64,000 bases of DNA from Diaminobutyricimonas sp. LJ205 (GTDB lineage Bacteria; Actinomycetota; Actinomycetes; Actinomycetales; Microbacteriaceae), in contig NZ_CP046619.1 of assembly GCF_009755725.1 (NCBI RefSeq), forward strand, positions 2,790,001-2,854,000, read 5' to 3'. Below the pieces are notes generated by a model. That model worked only from the letters and a program-made list of their open reading frames with translations. It was not told the origin of the DNA and ran no database searches. Of the stretch, positions 26,760 to 35,583 are shown in pieces; the first letter of the stretch is position 1; each line of letters begins with the position of its first letter. A program made the position numbers and the translations under genes.

Positions 26760-27971
26760 ATGACGAGGATGTCGGTAAAGATGCGAGAAGCCGTTGTCGT
26801 TTCCACAGCGAGAACCCCGATCGGTAAGGCCTACCGGGGCGCCTTCAATGACACGCAGGGTCAGGAACTGGCCGCCCACGCCATTGGCCACGCCGTGTCC
26901 CGCGCCAATGTCGACGGCGCGGAAATCGAGGATGTCGTCATGGGCTGCGCCCTTCCTGAGGGCAGCACAGGCTTGACGGTCGCCCGCCAAGGTGCGCTCC
27001 GCGCCGGGCTGCCGGTAAGCGTGCCGGGAATGACAATCGACCGCCAGTGCGGGTCAGGCCTCATGGCGATCGCCGTCGCGGCGAAGCAGATCATCGCGGA
27101 CGGGATGGACATCGCAGTCGGCGGAGGCGTCGAGTCGGTGAGTCTTGTGCAGAATGAGCACCAGAACCGCTACCGGCTCATGGACCCCTGGCTTCAGCAG
27201 CAAGTGCCGGCTCTGTATATGCCGATGCTTGAGACCGCAGAGATTGTTGCGGCCCGCTACGGCGTAACGCGCGACGCGCAAGACGAGTACGCCCTCCTGT
27301 CGCAGCAGCGAACGGCCGCCGCGCAAACGGCGGGTCGCTTCGATGCCGAGATCGTGGCGATCTCGGGCACGAAGATCGTTGTTGACCGCGCCACCGGCGC
27401 CACCGACCATTCCGCCTTCACCCTTGCAACCGACGAAGGTAACCGCCCTGGCACCACGCTTGACGACCTCACGCGTCTCTCGCCCGTCATGACGGACACC
27501 CTCGACGGCGCCAGCATAACCGCCGGCAATGCATCGCAACTCTCGGACGGCGCTTCCGCGGCGGTGCTGATGGAGTCAGGGGAAGCGTCGCGCCGGGGAC
27601 TTGAACCGCTCGGCATCTATCGCGGAATCGCGGTCGCGGGATGCGAGCCGGACGAAATGGGCATCGGCCCCATCGTCGCGGTGCCCAAGTTGCTGCGTAA
27701 GCATGGCCTGACCATCGATGACATCGGTCTCTGGGAGCTCAACGAGGCCTTCGCCTCGCAGACCCTCTATTGCCGCGACACCCTCGGCATCGACCCGGAC
27801 CGCTTCAACGTGAATGGCGGCGCGATCTCGATCGGCCACCCTTACGGCATGTCAGGCGCACGCATGGTTGGACACGCCCTGATCGAGGGCCGACGCCGTG
27901 GTGCTCGGTTCGTCGTCGTGACGATGTGCATCGGTGGTGGGATGGGGGCCGCCGGGCTCTTCGAGGTCTAG
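26760..27971 (+). CDS. Acetyl-CoA C-acyltransferase (thiolase)
   Basis: 403-residue thiolase with acylation cysteine C97 ([15 protein letters not shown]), NEAFASQ, catalytic histidine in [13 protein letters not shown] and the second cysteine in [18 protein letters not shown] 26760 was chosen because GAGG lies 6 nt upstream; ATG 26769 and 26781 are alternatives. It would cleave the 3-ketoacyl-CoA made by the CoA-transferase encoded by the divergent operon. It is a different thiolase type from the one at 7392, with MCIGGG in place of LCGGGG at the C-terminus. Confidence 0.93.
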   Translation: MTRMSVKMREAVVVSTARTPIGKAYRGAFNDTQGQELAAHAIGHAVSRANVDGAEIEDVVMGCALPEGSTGLTVARQGALRAGLPVSVPGMTIDRQCGSGLMAIAVAAKQIIADGMDIAVGGGVESVSLVQNEHQNRYRLMDPWLQQQVPALYMPMLETAEIVAARYGVTRDAQDEYALLSQQRTAAAQTAGRFDAEIVAISGTKIVVDRATGATDHSAFTLATDEGNRPGTTLDDLTRLSPVMTDTLDGASITAGNASQLSDGASAAVLMESGEASRRGLEPLGIYRGIAVAGCEPDEMGIGPIVAVPKLLRKHGLTIDDIGLWELNEAFASQTLYCRDTLGIDPDRFNVNGGAISIGHPYGMSGARMVGHALIEGRRRGARFVVVTMCIGGGMGAAGLFEV

Positions 27972-28219
27972 GGGGTTGGGACGCGACGCTGGCGATATCG
28001 AAACCCGTGCCGCGCTCGGAGAAACCTTGGCTACCAGACGCGCTCGCCGGAGAACATCTTGGGCAGGTCCAACTGGATAGACACTCCGGCGCCCGGGCCG
28101 CACGTGGCGAGCGGGATAGTATCGCCATGTCAGGGGCGTTGTTAGGGAGACGAAGCTGGATCCGTCGGATCGCTCGCGAGCCGATATCGCCCCGTCCAGC
28201 ATGAGATATGGAGCAGTCA

Positions 28220-28831
28220 ATGACGACGGCACGCACAACGAGAGCGACTCCTCGGAGGAACCGCGACGCGGAGATCCTGGACGCGGCCACGTCAGTGTTC
28301 TCGCAGAAGGGCTACTCGACCGCGTCCCTGCAAGATATCGCCGAGCGGGTTGGCATCCTCAAAGGCAGCCTCTACCACTACATCTCCTCCAAGGAGAGCC
28401 TGCTCTTCCGTATCCTCGAGGAGTCTCATGCGTCTGCCCAGCAGTTGATGGACGACGTGGATGCTTTGAACCTGCCCACTACCGAGAAGTTCACGACCTA
28501 CATCGATCGCCTGGCGAAGTGGTATCTCGAGAACCACGAGCGGGCGAGTCTCTACCTCAACGAATGGCGCTATCTTGAGGGTGACTACGGGCGCACCGTG
28601 CGTGCCCAGCGTCGTGCGTTCACCGGCTATGTTGTCGCGATGATCGACGATGCGATCGCAGACGGAACGGCGCGGCCTCGGCTCGACACCGTCATCGTCA
28701 CGAATTACATCCTGTCGGCGATCAGCTCGATCCCGAGCTGGTATCGGTCGGGTCCCCCGGCCGACATCGCCGGGGTAGCGCAGCAGATCGCTTCCGTGTC
28801 GCACTCGATCGTCTTCCGGGACGAATACTAG
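28220..28831 (+). CDS. TetR-family transcriptional regulator
   Basis: 203 residues, with the TetR helix-turn-helix near the N-terminus (AEILDAATSVFSQKGYSTASLQDIAERVGILKGSLYHYISSKESLL) and a helical C-terminal domain. It is clearly related to the TetR protein at 24600 in the DNA-binding part (VGxLKGSLYxYxxSKE), so the two may recognise similar operators. ATG 28220 follows GGAG by 6 nt; ATG 28208 is an alternative. It lies 248 nt after the thiolase gene and convergent to the NTF2-like gene. Confidence 0.87.
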   Translation: MTTARTTRATPRRNRDAEILDAATSVFSQKGYSTASLQDIAERVGILKGSLYHYISSKESLLFRILEESHASAQQLMDDVDALNLPTTEKFTTYIDRLAKWYLENHERASLYLNEWRYLEGDYGRTVRAQRRAFTGYVVAMIDDAIADGTARPRLDTVIVTNYILSAISSIPSWYRSGPPADIAGVAQQIASVSHSIVFRDEY

Positions 28832-28873
28832 GCGCAAGTAATCTCCAGGCCCTCACCCCCAGTGCCATGTGGC

Positions 28874-29401
28874 CTAAGGCGCGGGGCGCACTTTCACGTC
28901 GCGTAGGTCGATCCCGAACAGATTAATGAGCCATGGTTCCATCGTTTCGACCTCGTGAGGAGCCCAGAACGGCGAGTCGAAGCCGACCGTGAAGCGCTCG
29001 ATAGCCAAGCCTTCATCATGGGTCCGCAGGACGAGTCGGCAGAACGCCGACGTCTCGTAAGCGCTCCTGGCCCTGGTCGCTCCGAATATCTGCAGAACGG
29101 CGTACGCGACGACGCGCTCGTCATCCGCCTCCTCGACGACGAGGTTCGAGAACACGTGTCGCCGCTGATCTTTCTGCACGCCCCAGAAGCGGGTCAACCA
29201 GTCCATGACCTGCTCGTGGCCGACAAACGGACCGACGCGAACCTCTCCCATGACGTTGCCTTCCCAGACCGCGTCCGGGGTGAAGATCGACGCGACGACA
29301 TCCGCGAGCCGTTCGTCAACCCCCCACGAGTATCGATGCACCACTTGTTGAACGTCTGTGATTACGTGCGAGGGCACACGCCGCCAATCGGCGCCGAGCA
29401 C
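28874..29401 (-). CDS. NTF2/SnoaL-like protein of unknown substrate
   Basis: About 175 residues resembling the SnoaL_4/NTF2-like fold: an N-terminal helix (TDVQQVVHRYSWGVDERLADVVASIFTPDAVWEG), a mid-section (HEQVMDWLTRFWGVQKDQRRHVFSNLVVEEADDERVVAYAVLQIFG) and beta strands with FCRLVLRTHDEGLAIERFTVGFD. Such small proteins act as isomerases, dehydratases or ligand binders on cyclic or aromatic compounds. GTG 29401 was chosen because AGAGAGG is 8 nt upstream. The in-frame codons up to 29485 lack a ribosome site. An operator matching the local regulon lies about 120 nt upstream. Confidence 0.75.
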   Translation of the reverse strand: MLGADWRRVPSHVITDVQQVVHRYSWGVDERLADVVASIFTPDAVWEGNVMGEVRVGPFVGHEQVMDWLTRFWGVQKDQRRHVFSNLVVEEADDERVVAYAVLQIFGATRARSAYETSAFCRLVLRTHDEGLAIERFTVGFDSPFWAPHEVETMEPWLINLFGIDLRDVKVRPAP

Positions 29402-29522
29402 GACTGCGCCTCTCTTCGCTCCCCAACCCGGCTGCGGCCGCAGGTGCGCCATCAGCCGACACCGTGATGCTCGGTCTGCAAGCACTTAGTACTTAGCACG
29501 CTGCTCATGCGTCCATGATAGC

Positions 29523-29536
29523 CAACCGTACGTTTG
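29523..29536. promoter_or_regulatory. Operator CAACCGTACGTTTG upstream of the NTF2-like gene
   Basis: One mismatch from the CAAACGNNCGTTTG pattern; one further pair (C29522/G29537) extends the symmetry. It links the NTF2-like gene to the same putative TetR regulon. The 29402-29634 gap holds nothing else recognisable. Confidence 0.6.
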
Positions 29537-29634
29537 GTTTTGGCACGTCACCGTAGCATGTTCAGAACCGCACAGCTCGAATGATCGTTCGATTTGTTAC
29601 TTCACTAACCGGAACGAAGAATGCTGAAGCGCGG

Positions 29635-30411
29635 TCAATCGCCAGCGAATTCGGGGCGGTGACGTTCGCGAAACGCGTGGAGGCCACGCTTGGCGTCCTG
29701 CGATGCGAACACTTCCACTGCAGCTGCACTAGTGAGGGCGATCACGTTCGCATCTGTGGCCGCGTGACTACGCGCAAGCGACGCCAACCACTTTGTCGTC
29801 CGGACCGCGAGCGGAGCGTTCGCGGCGATGCGTTCGGCGAGCTTGAGTGCGTCGGCGACGACTCGGCTCACGGGTACGACGGCGTGCGCGAGTCCCCATG
29901 ACTCGGCGTCGTCAATCGCTATGAGGCGGCCAGTGAGCAGCAACTCGAGGGCGACCTTTTCGGGGAGTTGCTGTGCCAGTCGGTGGACACCGCCCCCGGC
30001 GGCGAAGAGTCCATGTGCGACTTCGGGTAGGCCGATCCTAGCTCCCTCGGCGGCGACAATCACATCGCAGGCGAGAGCAAGTTCGAGGCCGCCGCCGACG
30101 GCGTCGCCGTTGACGGCGGCGATGAGGGGTTTCGTGAGCACCCGCGAGGTCATGCCCGCGAACCCAGAGCGAGCATCCCGAGTCGATTCAATCGGTTCGC
30201 CAGCAGCTACGGCTTTCATGTCGAGCCCCGCGCAGAACGCCTTGCCTGCGCCAGTGAGAACCCCGACGCGAAGATCCGCTGACTCTTCGAGGCGGTCCAG
30301 CGCTCTCCCGAGTTCCTGTGTGAGAGCACCGTTGACCGCGTTCAGCCTTTCGGGGCGGTTCAGGGTGATGACCAGCACGTGACCGCGTCGCTCCGTGATG
30401 ACTGTGCTCAC
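29635..30411 (-). CDS. Enoyl-CoA hydratase/isomerase (crotonase) family protein
   Basis: 258-residue crotonase: LNRPERLNAVNGALTQEL, oxyanion loop GAGKAFCAGLDMKAV, AAVNGDAVGGGLELALACDVIVA and GLPEVAHGLFAAGGG, with the glutamates in GGGLELAL and LPEVAHG corresponding to the hydratase acid/base pair. The GTG at 30411 overlaps the thioesterase stop by 4 nt, which fixes the start; the longer open frame upstream runs inside the thioesterase gene. It is the last gene of the 29.6-37.5 kb acyl-CoA operon. Confidence 0.9.
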   Translation of the reverse strand: MSTVITERRGHVLVITLNRPERLNAVNGALTQELGRALDRLEESADLRVGVLTGAGKAFCAGLDMKAVAAGEPIESTRDARSGFAGMTSRVLTKPLIAAVNGDAVGGGLELALACDVIVAAEGARIGLPEVAHGLFAAGGGVHRLAQQLPEKVALELLLTGRLIAIDDAESWGLAHAVVPVSRVVADALKLAERIAANAPLAVRTTKWLASLARSHAATDANVIALTSAAAVEVFASQDAKRGLHAFRERHRPEFAGD

Positions 30412-31307
30412 GAGAGCCCTGCATGGACGGCAGGCCCCGAGAGCCGCACCAGCCCTTCCTGAGTGACGGAGGCGAGCAGCCCGCCTGCCCGATCGAAGAC
30501 TCGCCCATGGACGAGGCCTCGTTCGCCGCCTGCCCACGGACTTTCCTGCTCGTAGAGAATCCAGTCGTCGAGACTCGCCGGTGCGTGCCACCAGACCGCG
30601 TGGTCGAGGCTTGCAACGCTGAGGCCAGGTGCCGCAAACGTCAGGTCATGCCCGCGGAGGATCGATTCGAGCACCGTGAAGTCCGTTGCCATGGCAAGCG
30701 TGGCCCGATTCACAGCCTCCGACCGCTCACCGAGCGGAAGTCGAGCGCGAAGCCAGACCGCCTGTCTGGCTCGCCCGCCATTACCGGGATCTGGATCCTG
30801 CGGAACACGCCTGAGCTCCACGAAGGAGCGATGACCGCGCCCACCATCACCGATCGCCGCGGGGATGTGGATTCCATCGTCGGGCGGGAGTGAGTCGGGG
30901 TCGGCGTAGTCACCTACCGAGACTGTTTGATGTCGCAAGCCCTCTTTCGGATCCTGAAACGAGAGGCCCACCGTCATGAGCAGGCGACCGTCTTGATTCG
31001 CGCGCACTGTGCGCACCGAGAACGAGCGCCCATCGCGCACTGTTTCAACGTCATACGACACAGGTGTGTCGGCCCGACCGGCTCGCACGAAATACGCGTG
31101 TAGCGAGTGAGCAAGCCGTTCCTGCCCGAGGAGAGACATCGAGGCTGCTGTGACCGCCTGCCCGATCAGCTGACCACCGAAGAGGCGTCCGTACCACCCC
31201 GGAACCGGCGTGCCGACGAAGCTCTCGTTGGCAGAGCCGCCCGGGTTGACGGGCCGCACAGCGACGAGGTCGTACAGATCGAGGTCGGCGTCCCGCGTGT
31301 TGGTCAT
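30408..31307 (-). CDS. Acyl-CoA thioesterase II (TesB family)
   Basis: 299-residue double-hotdog thioesterase: FGGQLIGQAVTAAS and HSLHAYFVRAGRADTPVSYDVETVRDGRSFSVRTVRANQDGRLL in the first domain, and LDHAVWWHAPASLDDWILYEQESPWAGGERGLVHGRVFDRAGGLLASVTQEGLVR in the second. It hydrolyses acyl-CoA to acid and CoA, perhaps as a CoA-recycling valve for the operon. It overlaps its upstream SDR neighbour by 1 nt and the downstream hydratase by 4 nt. Confidence 0.9.
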   Translation of the reverse strand: MTNTRDADLDLYDLVAVRPVNPGGSANESFVGTPVPGWYGRLFGGQLIGQAVTAASMSLLGQERLAHSLHAYFVRAGRADTPVSYDVETVRDGRSFSVRTVRANQDGRLLMTVGLSFQDPKEGLRHQTVSVGDYADPDSLPPDDGIHIPAAIGDGGRGHRSFVELRRVPQDPDPGNGGRARQAVWLRARLPLGERSEAVNRATLAMATDFTVLESILRGHDLTFAAPGLSVASLDHAVWWHAPASLDDWILYEQESPWAGGERGLVHGRVFDRAGGLLASVTQEGLVRLSGPAVHAGLS

Positions 31308-32050
31308 CAGATGTTGCGCCCACCAGCGATCTCGATCGTGACCCCAGTCAGGTAACTCGCCATATCGCTTGCCAGGAACACCGCGACCTGCGCCACTTCA
31401 GCGGGCTCACCGAAACGCCCGAGCGGAACATCCGCCAATCGCGATTCCCGCACTTCCGGACTGAGCTTCTGCGTCATCGCCGTCTCGATGATTCCCGGTT
31501 GCAGTGCGTTGACGCGCACGCCAGCAAAGCCAACTTCCTTCGCAGCGGCCTTGGTAAGGCCGACGATGCCCGCCTTCGCAGCGCTGTAATTTGTTTGACC
31601 GGGATTGCCCACCTTGCCCGAGATGGACGACATATTAATGATCGAGCCGCCTCTGCCCTGGTCACGCATCAGCGTCGCGGCCGCTCGGGTGCCCAGCCAG
31701 GTGCCTTTGAGGTGCACGTCGAGAACGAAGCCGAAGTCGTCCAGTGTCATCTTGCGCATCGTCTTGTCGCGCGTGATCCCGGCGTTGTTCACCATGATGT
31801 CCACGCCGCCGAAGACTGCGACGGCTGACTCGAGCAGCCGATCGACGTCGCTCTCTGACGTCACATTGCAGGCGACTCCCCGTGCGCGGTCCTCACCGCC
31901 CAAACGGACAGCGGCAGCGACGGCCGCGTCTCCGTCCAGGTCGCCAATCACCACGTTGGCGCCCTCGGCCACGAAGGCCTCGGCGATCGCGAAGCCGAGG
32001 CCTTGGGCGGCTCCGGTGATCACTGCTGTGCGTCGTTCGAGAATTGCCAT
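31307..32050 (-). CDS. Short-chain dehydrogenase/reductase (FabG-like 3-hydroxyacyl dehydrogenase)
   Basis: 247-residue classical SDR: nucleotide loop [12 protein letters not shown] (12-23), DLDGD, NNAG, the active-site Ser ([10 protein letters not shown]), YSAAKAG (Tyr and Lys) and PGIIETAM. Likely oxidises the 3-hydroxyacyl-CoA formed by the crotonase or MaoC hydratases of the same operon. ATG 32050 is preceded by AAAGGA about 11 nt upstream. Confidence 0.9.
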   Translation of the reverse strand: MAILERRTAVITGAAQGLGFAIAEAFVAEGANVVIGDLDGDAAVAAAVRLGGEDRARGVACNVTSESDVDRLLESAVAVFGGVDIMVNNAGITRDKTMRKMTLDDFGFVLDVHLKGTWLGTRAAATLMRDQGRGGSIINMSSISGKVGNPGQTNYSAAKAGIVGLTKAAAKEVGFAGVRVNALQPGIIETAMTQKLSPEVRESRLADVPLGRFGEPAEVAQVAVFLASDMASYLTGVTIEIAGGRNI

Positions 32051-32076
32051 CGGTTAGTTAGTCCTTTTAGTCAGGG

Positions 32077-32529
32077 TCAGGGGATTAGGAGCGAGACGGT
32101 GTCCGCTACGCAGGCGGGCACATCCGTTCCCTCGATCTCGACGGTGTTGCGCACGACGACCCGCGCTCCGCGGGAGGTGATCTCCATGTGGGTGAGTACC
32201 GCACGTGCCCGGATGCGCGAATCCACCCGCACGGCGTTCGGGAACCGCACACGATCGAGCCCGTAGTTCACCTTCATGTCGAAACCGGTGAACTCGAAGG
32301 CATCTCTCACGAGGTGCGGGAGCAATGAGAGGCTGAAGTATCCGTGGGCGATCGTGGTGCCATATGGCCCCTCGGCGGCGCGTGCCGTGTCGACATGGAT
32401 CCACTGGTGGTCACCGGTCACTTCAGCGAACGCCGTGATCGCCGGCTGGGTCACCTGGTGCCAGGAGCCGACACCGAGCTCCTCCCCCATAGCTTGTTCC
32501 AGCTCCGCGATTCCGTTGAGGCGCCGCAC
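32077..32529 (-). CDS. MaoC-like (R)-specific enoyl-CoA hydratase
   Basis: 150-residue single hotdog protein with the hydratase 2 motif (FAEVTGDHQWIHVDTARA, containing the Asp and His of the active site) followed by GTTIAHGYFSLSLLPHLV. The layout matches small mycobacterial R-hydratases of the Rv0130 type. The GTG start follows immediately after the TGA of the CoA ligase gene, so it is cotranslated with it. Confidence 0.9.
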   Translation of the reverse strand: MRRLNGIAELEQAMGEELGVGSWHQVTQPAITAFAEVTGDHQWIHVDTARAAEGPYGTTIAHGYFSLSLLPHLVRDAFEFTGFDMKVNYGLDRVRFPNAVRVDSRIRARAVLTHMEITSRGARVVVRNTVEIEGTDVPACVADTVSLLIP

Positions 32530-33987
32530 TCAGCCCGTCACTCCCTGAGCGACCATCTCGCGGAGGTCGAGTTTGCGGATCTTGCCCGTCGGAGTCTTCG
32601 GCATGCTTTCGACCACGTGCAGTGCTGCGGGAAGCTTGAAGGCGGCTGCCTGCGGGCGAATCCATTCGAGCAGCGCGTCGGGCGCGGTCGAGAACCCGTT
32701 GCGCAGCACCACGAAGGCGACGGGGACCTCGCCCAGATCAGGATCAGGCGCACCCACTACAGCGGCTTCGAGCACCGCTTCGTGCGACGAAATCAGCCGT
32801 TCGATCTCTCCCGGGTAGATGTTCTGCCCGCCGCGGATGATGAGCTCACGCTTTCGGTCAACGATGCTCAGACGGCCATCGGTGAACACTCCCACGTCTC
32901 CCGTGTGGAGCCAGCCGTCGACGACCGGGCGCGGCTCCGACGTACCGATGTAGGCCGAGAAGACCGACTCGCCGCCGATCAGGATCTCGCCTCGTCCGTC
33001 GGCCTCATCCGAGTCCGCGAGCTTCACGTCAACCCCTGGCACGACGAGTCCTGCCGAAGCAAAGTCTCCATTGTTGGAGTCCCTGGTGCCGACGCGGTTC
33101 TGCGAAGCGATCGCGGTTCCCTCCGTGAGCCCGTAACCGAAGAAGAGGAACGCGTTCGGGAAGACCTGCCACGCGTCACGGGCAATCTGGGCTGGGCTGG
33201 CCGCGGCGCCGATCCCGAGGGTGATCGGCTCCTCGTAGACCACACCTTCCTTGTAGAGGCGGGTCAGCATGGTCGGCACGAGCGGGAGGAAGGTCGGCTT
33301 CGAGTCCTCAAACGCGCGCTGCATGTTCTCCGACGAGAATCGGCGCAGCAGCCGCATCGTCGCTCCTGTGATCGCCATCATGTTGATGCCTTGATTGAGC
33401 GCGTACGTGTTGAAAATGGGCAGGGTGAGCAGGATGACGTCCTGCTTACCGATCCCGATCCACCGGTAAGTGGCGTCATAGTTCGCGGCCAGGTTGCGGA
33501 TGGAAAGTTGCACACCCTTCGGCCGTCCGGTTGAACCAGAGGTTTGAAGCACGAGTGCCGGGTCGTCGATGTCGAGGCATGCCATCTCTGGCGCGGATGA
33601 CTCCGCACCGAGCGTGTAGAACTCACCGTCAACGACATAACCCGAGGCTGTCGAGGACGCGAGATTGACGGGAGTGTCGCTGACAAGCACTTCGATGCCG
33701 AGATACTCGATGACGTCGAGCACCTCACTCTCGCGCATGCCCCGGTTCAGCGGCACTACGACGCCACCGAGATAGAACGTCACGTACTGGTAGATCACGA
33801 AGTTTGGCGTGCTGTCGATATAGAGCCCGACCCGAGTGCCGCGCCGCACTCGGTCGGCAAGCGTCGCTGCGCCGCTCAGCACGGCGTCGCGGAGCTGAGC
33901 GAAGGAATACGAACCGTCATCGGTGACGATCGCCGGCTTGTCCGCCTGCGAGAACGCCCAATCGAAGAGCGGGATCGCGCGATTCAT
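32530..33987 (-). CDS. AMP-forming acyl-CoA ligase
   Basis: 485-residue adenylate-forming ligase: LQTSGSTGRPKGVQ (P-loop), YGLTEGTAIA, the HTGDVG motif, DRKRELIIRGGQNIYPGEIERL and the C-terminal PKTPTGKIRKLDL with the catalytic lysine. It activates a carboxylic acid to its CoA thioester, the entry step for the enzymes encoded around it. ATG 33987 (GGGAG 7 nt upstream) overlaps the stop of the preceding hydratase. At 485 residues it is at the short end of the family. Confidence 0.92.
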   Translation of the reverse strand: MNRAIPLFDWAFSQADKPAIVTDDGSYSFAQLRDAVLSGAATLADRVRRGTRVGLYIDSTPNFVIYQYVTFYLGGVVVPLNRGMRESEVLDVIEYLGIEVLVSDTPVNLASSTASGYVVDGEFYTLGAESSAPEMACLDIDDPALVLQTSGSTGRPKGVQLSIRNLAANYDATYRWIGIGKQDVILLTLPIFNTYALNQGINMMAITGATMRLLRRFSSENMQRAFEDSKPTFLPLVPTMLTRLYKEGVVYEEPITLGIGAAASPAQIARDAWQVFPNAFLFFGYGLTEGTAIASQNRVGTRDSNNGDFASAGLVVPGVDVKLADSDEADGRGEILIGGESVFSAYIGTSEPRPVVDGWLHTGDVGVFTDGRLSIVDRKRELIIRGGQNIYPGEIERLISSHEAVLEAAVVGAPDPDLGEVPVAFVVLRNGFSTAPDALLEWIRPQAAAFKLPAALHVVESMPKTPTGKIRKLDLREMVAQGVTG

Positions 33988-34799
33988 TCCGCTGCTCCCG
34001 CGTTGAACCACGCGATCGCGCCCTTAAGACCGAGCTCAGCGACCTTGTCCGTCATCTTGTGGGTCTCCGGCGACGTGTGCGCGATGGCATCCCATTCGGC
34101 TCCCATCAGCACCGACTCCCGGAAGCCCTGCTGGTCCAGGAACCGGTTGAGCGCGAGCTTCTTGATGCGAAGCAGGTCGAGCGGCATCTTCGCCACGCTC
34201 GCGGCGAGGGCATCCGCCTTCTCGAGCGCGGTTCCAGCCGGAACCGCGTAGTTGGCCCAGCCAAGCGCGGTCGCTTCCGCGCCACTCAGCCTGCTGCCGG
34301 CGATGAAGGAGAGCTCCTTGGCCTTCTTGGGGCCGATCAACCAGGCCGAGGTCGGACTCAACAGTCCGCCGCCGAGCGGGATCGCTGGCCAGCCGAGCAC
34401 TGCGGCCTCACTCACTACGGTGATGTCGGTGCACACGGCGAGCATGGTTGCGCCGCCCATGCAGTAGCCCTCGATCGCCGAGATTACGGGCTTGGGGGTG
34501 TCCCAGACAGCCAGCCAACGATCGATGTTCCGACGCAGCGATGCCCAGTCGGCGTAAGGGCTGAGGTCGGCGGCCGCGTCCGAGTAGCCATTGCCCGGGT
34601 CGACGTCGAAGCCGACGCTGAAGTTGTCTCCGGCCCCGGAGAGTACGATTACCGACACATCGTCGTTCGCACCCAGCTCGGCGATGGCTGCCGAGAACTG
34701 CTCGAGCATCGGGTTGTTCAGGGCATTCAGCTTCCTGGGCCGGTCGAGCACGACGTGTGCGATGCGCCCGTCGATTGTCGTGCTTACGAGTTCCGTCAC
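33984..34799 (-). CDS. Enoyl-CoA hydratase/isomerase family protein
   Basis: 271-residue crotonase: LDRPRKLNALNNPMLEQF, SGAGDNFSVGFDVDPGNGY and AIEGYCMGGATMLAVCTDITV. The usual glutamates are replaced (GGATMLAVCTD where hydratases have GGGLELALxCD, and GWPAIPLGGG where they have LPE), so it is unlikely to be an ordinary hydratase and may be an isomerase, hydrolase or lyase of the superfamily. GTG 34799 with AAAGGAG upstream. Last 4 nt overlap the CoA ligase. Confidence 0.85.
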   Translation of the reverse strand: MTELVSTTIDGRIAHVVLDRPRKLNALNNPMLEQFSAAIAELGANDDVSVIVLSGAGDNFSVGFDVDPGNGYSDAAADLSPYADWASLRRNIDRWLAVWDTPKPVISAIEGYCMGGATMLAVCTDITVVSEAAVLGWPAIPLGGGLLSPTSAWLIGPKKAKELSFIAGSRLSGAEATALGWANYAVPAGTALEKADALAASVAKMPLDLLRIKKLALNRFLDQQGFRESVLMGAEWDAIAHTSPETHKMTDKVAELGLKGAIAWFNAGAAE

Positions 34800-34800
34800 G

Positions 34801-35583
34801 TCATTCTCCTTTGAAAGTGATCAAATCGAGGTCGCCCTTGGCTAGGAAGGTCGACACCGCCGCCTTGTGGTCAGCGGTTGCGGCAAGAACCCCCTGCGCC
34901 ATGGATTCCCGGTCAAGAGCGTCGGCGAGCGAACCCTCCACTGCCCGGTTCGCGAGCAGCTTCGTGAGCCCGAGCGCGAGGGGCGCCTTCCGCGCCAGCG
35001 CCGCGCAGTAAGAGACCGCGCCGGCGTCGAAATCGCCATCGACAATCTGTGCGACGAAGCCGAGCTCCTTGCCTTCCTCGGCGGTGAAACGATGCCCGCT
35101 GAGAAGGGCTTCTTTCGCGCGGTGCAGTCCAATGGCCTGGCTCAGCAAGTAGGTGCCGCCCATGTCCGGCATCAGGCCGATGCGGACGAATGACTGCTGG
35201 AACCATGCCGTGGGCGCGGCCAGCACGATGTCCGACACCAGAGCCAGGTTGAATCCTGCCCCTGAGGCGATTCCATTGACGGCTGCAACCACGGGTTTCT
35301 GCAGATTCGCGATTCCCTCCGTGATCTGGCGCCCGAAGGTGAGCACGGCGTTCGTCTCGGACGGGGTCCGGGTACCCATGCCGCGCACGTCTCCGCCAGC
35401 GCAGAAGGCGCGCCCAGTTCCGGTGAGCAACACCACTCGCGTCTCGTGGTCAAGGGCGACCGCTCGGAGTGCCTCAACCAGAGCGGCTTTGACGCCATCG
35501 TCCAACGCGTTGAGAGTATCAGCGCCGTTGAGCCGCATCCGGAGCACGCCCGACGCGGGCCGATCGAGGTCAAGCGCGGTCAC
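34801..35583 (-). CDS. Enoyl-CoA hydratase/isomerase family protein
   Basis: 260-residue crotonase: RLNGADTLNALDDGVKAALVE, TGTGRAFCAGGDVRGMG, AAVNGIASGAGFNLALVSDIVLA and FVRIGLMPDMGGTYLL. The pattern with GAGFNLAL and D in place of E in the second acidic position (LMPDMGG) is typical of the isomerase-like PaaG/2-(1,2-epoxyphenylacetyl)-CoA isomerase group rather than strict hydratases. It overlaps the acyl-CoA dehydrogenase-like gene upstream by 4 nt. Confidence 0.85.
   Translation of the reverse strand: MTALDLDRPASGVLRMRLNGADTLNALDDGVKAALVEALRAVALDHETRVVLLTGTGRAFCAGGDVRGMGTRTPSETNAVLTFGRQITEGIANLQKPVVAAVNGIASGAGFNLALVSDIVLAAPTAWFQQSFVRIGLMPDMGGTYLLSQAIGLHRAKEALLSGHRFTAEEGKELGFVAQIVDGDFDAGAVSYCAALARKAPLALGLTKLLANRAVEGSLADALDRESMAQGVLAATADHKAAVSTFLAKGDLDLITFKGE

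Noticed and set aside
26760-27971. Naming the thiolase pcaF because it is next to a PcaI-like transferase
   Set aside because: Its cysteine motifs ([14 protein letters not shown]) are of the general acyl-CoA thiolase kind and no pca genes accompany it.
28105-28127. TGGCGA/TCGCCA inverted repeat upstream of the TetR gene at 28220
   Set aside because: Short arms with an 11-nt spacer in GC-rich DNA are expected by chance, and it does not match the local operator pattern.
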